Positions 1 through 4,415 of a DNA stretch of 6,023 nt are shown here, piece after piece. The DNA lies in assembly GCA_002358965.1 (NCBI GenBank), contig DEPW01000015.1:3924-9946 (forward strand). The letters are read 5' to 3'. The translations under genes and the position numbers were made by a program. Under the pieces are notes generated by a model, which was not told the DNA's origin, made no database searches, and was given only the letters and a program-made list of their open reading frames with translations. The first letter of the stretch is position 1. Each line of letters begins with the position of its first letter. The DNA comes from Bacteroidales bacterium UBA3382. GTDB taxonomy: Bacteria > Bacteroidota > Bacteroidia > Bacteroidales > UBA932.

Positions 1-107
1 GCAGGTCTTTCAGGAACGACGGTATATATCGTCCTGTCCACTTCGCCGGTGCACGCCGAAAGGGTGAAGACGGCAACGGCAGCAATTAAAAACATGACTT
101 TCTTCAT
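1..107 (-). CDS. Putative lipoprotein, N-terminal fragment (partial at left edge)
   Basis: Only the first 35 codons are visible; the gene runs off the left edge. The start is the ATG at 107-105. Earlier ATGs just upstream are in another frame and stop at once. The protein opens with a short basic n-region (MKK), a hydrophobic stretch at about residues 4-16, and a textbook lipobox LSAC with the lipidated cysteine at residue 19, followed by TGEVDRT. This predicts export by Sec, cleavage by signal peptidase II, and anchoring in the inner or outer membrane. No Shine-Dalgarno is visible and the leader is A/T-rich, as is usual in Bacteroidota. A TATATTTG box 30 bases upstream fits as its promoter. 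The gene is divergent from the sugar kinase. Too little is visible to assign a family or function. Confidence 0.75.
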   Translation of the reverse strand, partial: MKKVMFLIAAVAVFTLSACTGEVDRTIYTVVPERP

Positions 108-136
108 GACATGATCATTTAAAATTACTTATGGCG

Positions 137-144
137 CAAATATA
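137..144 (-). promoter_or_regulatory. Bacteroidetes-type -7 promoter box for the left-edge lipoprotein gene
   Basis: Read on the minus strand this is TATATTTG, an exact match to the Bacteroidetes sigma-ABfr -7 consensus TAnnTTTG. Transcription would begin near position 130, giving a leader of about 23 bases before the ATG at 107. A -33 TTG element at the usual spacing is not clear: the nearest minus-strand TTG/TTTG motifs at 171-177 are about seven bases too far upstream. The call rests on one motif plus its position. Confidence 0.5.
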
Positions 145-156
145 AGGAAAAATCGT

Positions 157-164
157 TATTTTTG
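157..164 (+). promoter_or_regulatory. Bacteroidetes-type -7 promoter box for the sugar kinase gene
   Basis: TATTTTTG matches the -7 consensus TAnnTTTG. Transcription would start near position 171, leaving a short A-rich leader of about 18 bases before the ATG at 189. The -33 region (around 133-138) shows no good TTTG. The box overlaps the alternative TTG start at 162, which is an argument against that start. It lies only 12 bases from the oppositely oriented box at 137-144. Confidence 0.5.
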
Positions 165-188
165 CGTTTGCAACAAAACAAAAAGGCC

Positions 189-1295
189 ATGACCGGTTCA
201 AATTCAGAACAATATTACAGGATAGCGGCCCGCTTCGTCCACGAAGGCGAGATACTGTCCATAATGCCGTACGGCGACGGACTGATCAACGACACATTCA
301 AAGTAACCACCGCAGGCGGGACGCCCGATTATATCCTGCAACGCATCAACGACAATGTCTTCAAGGATGTCGCCATGCTTCAGGACAATATCAGAAAAGT
401 GACCGAACACCTTCATGACAGGCTGCTGCGCGAAGGAGAAGGCGATTTGGGCCGCAAAGTACTCAGATTCGCCGACACCCCTGACGGCGACAACTACGCA
501 TACGACGAAGGTACGGCAAGCTATTGGCGCATGATGGTCTTCATTCCGGAAGCCCGTACATACGAAACGGTAACTCCTGCGAACGCATACAAGACAGGAC
601 TTGCAATCAGCCGCTTCCACTCTCTCCTTTCGGACATGCCTTACGGGCTCGGGGAGACCATTCCGCATTTCCACGACATGGCTTTCCGGCTTGAAGAGTT
701 CCGCCAGGCAGTGGCTTGCGACAAAGCTTCAAGGGCATCGTCCGTCGCCGGCCTTATCTCCGAAATAGAGGAACGGGCCGAAGACATGACCGCCGCCGAA
801 AGGCTTTATTCCGAGGGAAGACTGCCAAAGCGCATCTGCCATTGCGACACCAAAGTAAACAATCTGCTGTTCGATGACAACGGAGAAGTCCTGGCCGTAA
901 TAGATCTGGACACCGTCATGCCGAGCTTCATCTTTTCCGACTACGGCGATTTCCTCCGGAATGCCGCAAACTTTACGGCCGAAGACGACCCCGACATGGC
1001 AAAAGTCGGATTCAATCCCGAAATATTCCAGTCTTTCACCAAGGGATACCTCCAAGGAGCCAAGGCGTTCATAACACCGGCGGAAACGCTCATGCTGCCG
1101 TTCGCAGTGAAACTGTTCCCGTACATGCAATGCGTACGCTTCCTGGGAGACTACCTCAACGGGGACACCTATTACAAAACCAAATATCCCGAACACAATC
1201 TCGTAAGGGCGCGGAACCAGTTCGCCCTCCTGAAAAGCATAGAAGATTACGACAGAGACGGAGCCATGACCTCCTTCATAGCGCAGCACCTATAA
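189..1295 (+). CDS. nahK: N-acetylhexosamine 1-kinase-like sugar kinase (APH/phosphotransferase family)
   Basis: A cytoplasmic kinase of 368 residues, of the aminoglycoside phosphotransferase/choline kinase fold. It resembles bifidobacterial NahK (about 359 residues) throughout, as I recall that sequence: an N-terminal PYGDGLINDTF loop, YILQRIN at about residues 48-54, the catalytic loop HCDTKVNN at 218-225 (catalytic Asp220, Asn225), the metal-binding IDLD at 238-241, and the C-terminal block RFLGDYL...TKYPEHNLVR at about 317-341. NahK phosphorylates GlcNAc or GalNAc at the anomeric carbon using ATP, giving the sugar 1-phosphate for UDP-sugar synthesis. An AmgK-like role (GlcNAc/MurNAc recycling) is possible, because no lacto-N-biose phosphorylase or transporter lies nearby to fix the substrate. 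The ATG at 189 is preferred to the in-frame TTG at 162, because the TTG sits inside the -7 box and family similarity begins after 189. Family assignment is firm; exact sugar specificity is inferred. Confidence 0.82.
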   Translation: MTGSNSEQYYRIAARFVHEGEILSIMPYGDGLINDTFKVTTAGGTPDYILQRINDNVFKDVAMLQDNIRKVTEHLHDRLLREGEGDLGRKVLRFADTPDGDNYAYDEGTASYWRMMVFIPEARTYETVTPANAYKTGLAISRFHSLLSDMPYGLGETIPHFHDMAFRLEEFRQAVACDKASRASSVAGLISEIEERAEDMTAAERLYSEGRLPKRICHCDTKVNNLLFDDNGEVLAVIDLDTVMPSFIFSDYGDFLRNAANFTAEDDPDMAKVGFNPEIFQSFTKGYLQGAKAFITPAETLMLPFAVKLFPYMQCVRFLGDYLNGDTYYKTKYPEHNLVRARNQFALLKSIEDYDRDGAMTSFIAQHL

Positions 1296-1305
1296 ACCGA
1301 CAGAC

Positions 1306-1470
1306 ATGAAAACGACATATTTCAAGACACTTGCCGCAATATTGGTTACGGCATCGGCGATGGCAGGATTCGTTTCCTGCGAAAGGCCCGACAATACCGG
1401 AAACGGAAAAGCAATCAGTATTTTTCCTCTTCCTTTTCCAATTCCTCGGACGACAGTTTCTTCGAATTGA
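1306..1470 (+). CDS. Tiny lipoprotein ORF or truncated lipoprotein gene remnant, overlapping the cydB 3' end
   Basis: A 54-residue ORF beginning 10 bases after the kinase stop. It starts MKTTYFKTLAAILV, a basic then hydrophobic signal sequence, and has a lipobox-like FVSC with cysteine at residue 25, followed by ERPDNTGNG, a polar tether typical of lipoproteins. From about residue 37 the frame is simply the antisense of the last cydB codons, giving a proline-rich tail (PLPFPIP) and a stop at 1468-1470. The overlap with cydB is 56 bases, tail to tail. The signal peptide is convincing, but no folded domain follows. It could be a real small lipoprotein co-transcribed with the kinase, or the 5' stump of a longer lipoprotein gene cut by a rearrangement beside cydB. 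The phenylalanine at lipobox position -3 is a weak match, and there is no Shine-Dalgarno site. Confidence 0.45.
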   Translation: MKTTYFKTLAAILVTASAMAGFVSCERPDNTGNGKAISIFPLPFPIPRTTVSSN

Positions 1471-2569
1471 TCGCTTTCCAGGCATAAGCTATGTACGCTA
1501 TGACGAAAGGCACCAATATCGAAACATACGCCATCGTCTTGAGCGTGAACTCGCTGCTGCAACTGTTGGCTATGGTAAGCGAGCTTTGCAAATCGGCAGT
1601 CGAAGGATAGAAAGCGGTTCCGTTGTATCCGGCGCAGAGGAGCAGTCCGAAGACCGCAAGCACGGTGCCGGAGCCGGAGAAGAATATCCCTTTTCCGGAA
1701 AGCCTGTTCTTGCCAAGATACCCGTCTATCACTATGCCTGCAAGCAGAAGCGCCACCCCGATCAGGAATACAGCCGCCACGAGAGGCATTTCAAGGAAAT
1801 TGTGCAGGTACTTGTACCGTTCCATGAAGACAGTTCCGTCCTCGGCTACCGCAAATCCCTCCCCGAGGAGCATATTAGAGAAAAATGCGAGGAAAAATGC
1901 GAGGAAAAGAACGGTCTCCACTTTAAGCACCCTGCGGCTCGAGGCGGCAATCTTTTCCGAATCAATATTATTGATGAAATACAGCGCCCCGAGTATGCGT
2001 GCGAGGAAAAACACCGCAAGGCCGAAAAACACATTCCATATATTCAGCAGGGCATCGAGGCCGTGAGAAGCATTGGCCCAGCCGCTGATCACCGGCATCG
2101 ACAGATCCGTAAGATTGCCCTTGTCGACTATGAAGTCGGACCCCGTGAAGAAAGTCGCCACAGCCGCCCCGAGCAGAAAAGGACCGACAACCCCGTTGAT
2201 TACCAAAAATATACGATAGGTCTTACGCCCGAGCAGGTTCCCGAGCTTGGACTGGAACTCATAAGAGACGGCCTGAAGGACGAAAGTGAACAGGATGATC
2301 ATCCACAGCCAGTAAGCCCCTCCGAAACTCGTGCTGTAAAACAGCGGGAACGAGGCGAAAAAGGCTCCGCCGAAAGTCACGAGCGTAGTGAAAGTGAACT
2401 CCCATTTTCGTCCCGTAGAATTGATCACCAGTTGTTTGTCCATATCATTCCTGCCTACTTGGAACAGTAATGAATTACCTCCCTGCACGAAGAGCAGGAA
2501 GACCAATGTCGCGCCAAGCAGCGATACGACCGCCCACCAGTAGTGTTGCAGAAAAACATAAGTATCCAT
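1415..2569 (-). CDS. cydB: Cytochrome bd ubiquinol/menaquinol oxidase subunit II (CydB)
   Basis: A polytopic inner-membrane protein of 384 residues, the usual length. With CydA it forms the bd-type quinol oxidase that reduces oxygen to water. It has the family N-terminus (YVFLQHYWW, residues 4-12), then INSTGRKWEF (49-58) and GGAFFASFPLFY (67-78), the regular succession of hydrophobic helices, the YPSTADLQSSLT block near the end, and a short acidic tail ending EEEKY. The proteobacterial DGFD motif of helix 1 is replaced by QGGN (29-32), and the aspartate after the conserved tryptophan is Glu57, as far as I recall also in other Bacteroidota CydB. The ATG lies 12 bases after the cydA stop and has a strong AGGAGG site. 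The 3' end overlaps the small plus-strand ORF, and no terminator follows. A 12-base tandem repeat lies within it. Confidence 0.95.
   Translation of the reverse strand: MDTYVFLQHYWWAVVSLLGATLVFLLFVQGGNSLLFQVGRNDMDKQLVINSTGRKWEFTFTTLVTFGGAFFASFPLFYSTSFGGAYWLWMIILFTFVLQAVSYEFQSKLGNLLGRKTYRIFLVINGVVGPFLLGAAVATFFTGSDFIVDKGNLTDLSMPVISGWANASHGLDALLNIWNVFFGLAVFFLARILGALYFINNIDSEKIAASSRRVLKVETVLFLAFFLAFFSNMLLGEGFAVAEDGTVFMERYKYLHNFLEMPLVAAVFLIGVALLLAGIVIDGYLGKNRLSGKGIFFSGSGTVLAVFGLLLCAGYNGTAFYPSTADLQSSLTIANSCSSEFTLKTMAYVSILVPFVIAYIAYAWKAINSKKLSSEELEKEEEKY
1881..1904. repeat. Perfect 12-base tandem duplication inside cydB
   Basis: The unit AAAAATGCGAGG occurs twice back to back and is followed by AAAAGA, the start of a decayed third copy. 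On the coding (minus) strand the repeat is in frame and yields FLAFFLAFF within a transmembrane helix of CydB, so hydrophobicity and frame are preserved. It is consistent with a recent slippage duplication, or with chance in a low-complexity helix. Confidence 0.7.
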
Positions 2570-2577
2570 AGACTCGC

Positions 2578-2583
2578 CCTCCT
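2578..2583 (-). promoter_or_regulatory. Strong Shine-Dalgarno site of cydB
   Basis: The minus strand reads AGGAGG with eight bases to the cydB ATG at 2569. Its first bases overlap the cydA stop codon (TAG at 2584-2582), so ribosomes finishing cydA end on the cydB binding site. This fits translational coupling and balanced subunit synthesis. It stands out because the other starts in this window have no comparable site. Confidence 0.75.
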
Positions 2584-4171
2584 ATTGTTTTTGTTCCATT
2601 TCCGGTCCTTTCCTGATGGCTTTCAGCATGATTCCTATCTCTGCCACGAGCAGTACGGTAAACAGCGCGAGGAACAGGAAGAATGTCACCTGTACCGAAG
2701 AGGCCGACAGATCGGATATCGCCGCCTTTACCGGCATCAGATCCTGTATGGCCCAAGGCTGGCGGCCGGCTTCGGCCACGATCCATCCAGCCTGCGAACA
2801 GAGATACACCAAAGGAAGCGAAATGACGGCTATCCATTGCAGCCATCTCATCTTGTACCTGTCCTTGAAAGCGAGCAACAGCACGACAAGGAAAAACAAT
2901 ATGAAATACGCGCCCAGAATCACCATCACCCTGAATGCATAGAAATTTAAGGGCACATTCGGGAGCAGTTCCCGTTCGTTGCCGATATAGCCGTAACCGA
3001 AATAAGGCATGTTCTTGTCAAGGATTTCATCGTACTTCCCAAGCCGCTCCTGCAAGAGCGCCAACTCCGTTGAATCCCCGCATGCCTTCATCGCCTGCGA
3101 CACTTCGCGGTAACCGGCCATGGCTTCCACTGCCGCACGCCCTCTGGCAATCTTCTCGTCTACGGAAATGGCCATACTCCCGTCCGGAAGGGTATAACCT
3201 CCCTCTATGAGTTCTTTTACTCCCGGCACGAAACCGTCAGCGTCCCTGGTCGCCAGCAAGGAAAGCCCGTAAGGTATCTTGATGTCGAAGAGGAAATCCT
3301 CCTCTGCGTCGTCATACCACTCCTTGTCGGGATTCAGGATGCCCACGCCGACGAGCCCCACAGACTCTCCGCCTTCGTAAAGCCCCTCGATGGCCGCCAG
3401 TTTCATCGGCTGATACTGCGCCACATGATAGGCCGACTTGTCACCGGTAAACAAGGTAATCAGGCTTGCCGCAAGGCCGACTATGCCGGAAACCTTGATT
3501 GTGGACAGAGCGAAACGCTTATGGCTCTCACCCTTCTTGAGCAGATACCACGAAGCCACGGCTATCGCGAATACGCTGCCCACAATCCATGACGATATCA
3601 CCGCATGGAAAAATTTGGTGACGGCCACAGGGGAAAACGCCACTGCGAAGAAGTCCGTCATCTCGTTCCTGACGGTCACAGGATTGAACTCCATGCCGAC
3701 AGGATATTGCATCCATGAGTTCGCGACCAGTATCCACCAGGAGGAAATGGCAGCGCCTATACCTGTGAGCCAGGTCGAAGCGAGATGGAACTTCTTTCCG
3801 ACCTTGTTCCAGCCGAAAAACATCACTGCCACGAAGGTCGCCTCCATGAAGAACGCCAGTATGCCTTCAATGGCAAGCGGAGCGCCGAAGATATCTCCGA
3901 CGAACCATGAATAATTGCTCCAGTTGGTTCCGAACTCGAATTCGAGTATGATTCCGGTAGCCACACCGATGGCGAAATTGATTCCGAATATCTTCATCCA
4001 GAATTTCGCCGTCTTCTTCCAGAATTCATCACCCGTTTTGAAATAAACGGTCTCCATGATTGCCATTATCACGGACAATCCCAGAGTGAGCGGAACGAAG
4101 AGCCAGTGATAAATCGCCGTCATCGCGAACTGAGCGCGAGACCAGTCGATAAGGTTCAGGTCTAATTCCAT
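2582..4171 (-). CDS. cydA: Cytochrome bd ubiquinol/menaquinol oxidase subunit I (CydA)
   Basis: The heme-bearing inner-membrane subunit, 529 residues. All key residues seen in E. coli CydA have counterparts: His22 in YHWLFVPLTLG (E. coli H19, heme ligand), Glu102 and Glu110 in IEGILAFFMEAT (E99/E107), His189 in KFFHAVISS (H186, heme b558), Lys257 and Glu262 in KLAAIEGLYE (K252/E257, quinol site), Met416 in FRVM (M393, heme b558), and GWIVAEAGRQPW at 462-473 including Glu467 (E445). The periplasmic Q-loop, roughly 245-405, is of the long type and about 18 residues longer than in E. coli, with an insertion near 323-336. It is therefore a complete, apparently functional oxidase subunit using menaquinol or another quinol. 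The start follows the DUF4492 stop by 18 bases without a clear Shine-Dalgarno, and the N-terminus MELDLNLIDWSRAQF aligns with the family. Confidence 0.97.
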   Translation of the reverse strand: MELDLNLIDWSRAQFAMTAIYHWLFVPLTLGLSVIMAIMETVYFKTGDEFWKKTAKFWMKIFGINFAIGVATGIILEFEFGTNWSNYSWFVGDIFGAPLAIEGILAFFMEATFVAVMFFGWNKVGKKFHLASTWLTGIGAAISSWWILVANSWMQYPVGMEFNPVTVRNEMTDFFAVAFSPVAVTKFFHAVISSWIVGSVFAIAVASWYLLKKGESHKRFALSTIKVSGIVGLAASLITLFTGDKSAYHVAQYQPMKLAAIEGLYEGGESVGLVGVGILNPDKEWYDDAEEDFLFDIKIPYGLSLLATRDADGFVPGVKELIEGGYTLPDGSMAISVDEKIARGRAAVEAMAGYREVSQAMKACGDSTELALLQERLGKYDEILDKNMPYFGYGYIGNERELLPNVPLNFYAFRVMVILGAYFILFFLVVLLLAFKDRYKMRWLQWIAVISLPLVYLCSQAGWIVAEAGRQPWAIQDLMPVKAAISDLSASSVQVTFFLFLALFTVLLVAEIGIMLKAIRKGPEMEQKQ

Positions 4172-4189
4172 AAAATCAGTATACGCGTT

Positions 4190-4411
4190 TCAATCTTCCG
4201 GCGGCACCCGTCGTACAAGTTCCGTCGAAACGAAGTCGCTCTTCTGCTCATCGGTCTTTCCCCGGAGGAAATCCGGGAAAAAGAAGACCTTGAGGATAGC
4301 GAACATGATGAAAAGTTTAATTAAAATTATAAGCCACAACTGACGGCCCCAGGTCATATTCCTGAATCCGTCGGAATAGAATCTCCATATCTTTGCGACA
4401 AAGCCAGCCAT
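4190..4411 (-). CDS. DUF4492 small membrane protein, cytochrome bd-associated
   Basis: A 73-residue protein with an N-terminal amphipathic segment (KIWRFYSDGFRNMTWG, 7-22), one transmembrane helix at about 25-46 (LWLIILIKLFIMFAILKVFF), then FPDFLRG and a charged tail ending RRVPPED. The RFYxDGFRNMTxG...LWxxIxIKLFIxFxxLKxFFFPxFL pattern is the DUF4492 family as I know it, a small protein encoded just upstream of cydA in Bacteroidota and some Campylobacterota. Its biochemical role is not established to my knowledge. By analogy with CydX/CydH it may be an accessory subunit or assembly factor of the oxidase. The ATG lies four bases after the metalloprotease stop and the stop is 18 bases before cydA, so it is co-transcribed with both. 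No Shine-Dalgarno is visible, so coupling to the preceding gene is likely. Confidence 0.85.
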   Translation of the reverse strand: MAGFVAKIWRFYSDGFRNMTWGRQLWLIILIKLFIMFAILKVFFFPDFLRGKTDEQKSDFVSTELVRRVPPED

Positions 4412-4415
4412 CGCA

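Noticed and set aside
162..188. Nine-codon N-terminal extension of the kinase from a TTG start
   Set aside because: The TTG falls within the -7 promoter box at 157-164, so it would lie upstream of the expected transcript start. The NahK family similarity begins at the ATG at 189.
204..1289. Two minus-strand ORFs (156 and 186 codons) opposite the kinase gene
   Set aside because: Both are antisense shadows of the kinase, with no domain or translation signals.
1363..1380. Inverted repeat GCAGGA-(6)-TCCTGC as a possible terminator
   Set aside because: The stem is only six pairs, no T-run follows on either strand, and it falls within the lipoprotein signal peptide and lipobox codons. Probably chance.
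1331..2470. A long plus-strand ORF of 379 codons opposite cydB
   Set aside because: It lies antisense to a well-supported cydB. The translation is a charged low-complexity mix (rich in E, K, R, H) with no recognisable domain, as expected when hydrophobic membrane-protein codons are read in reverse.
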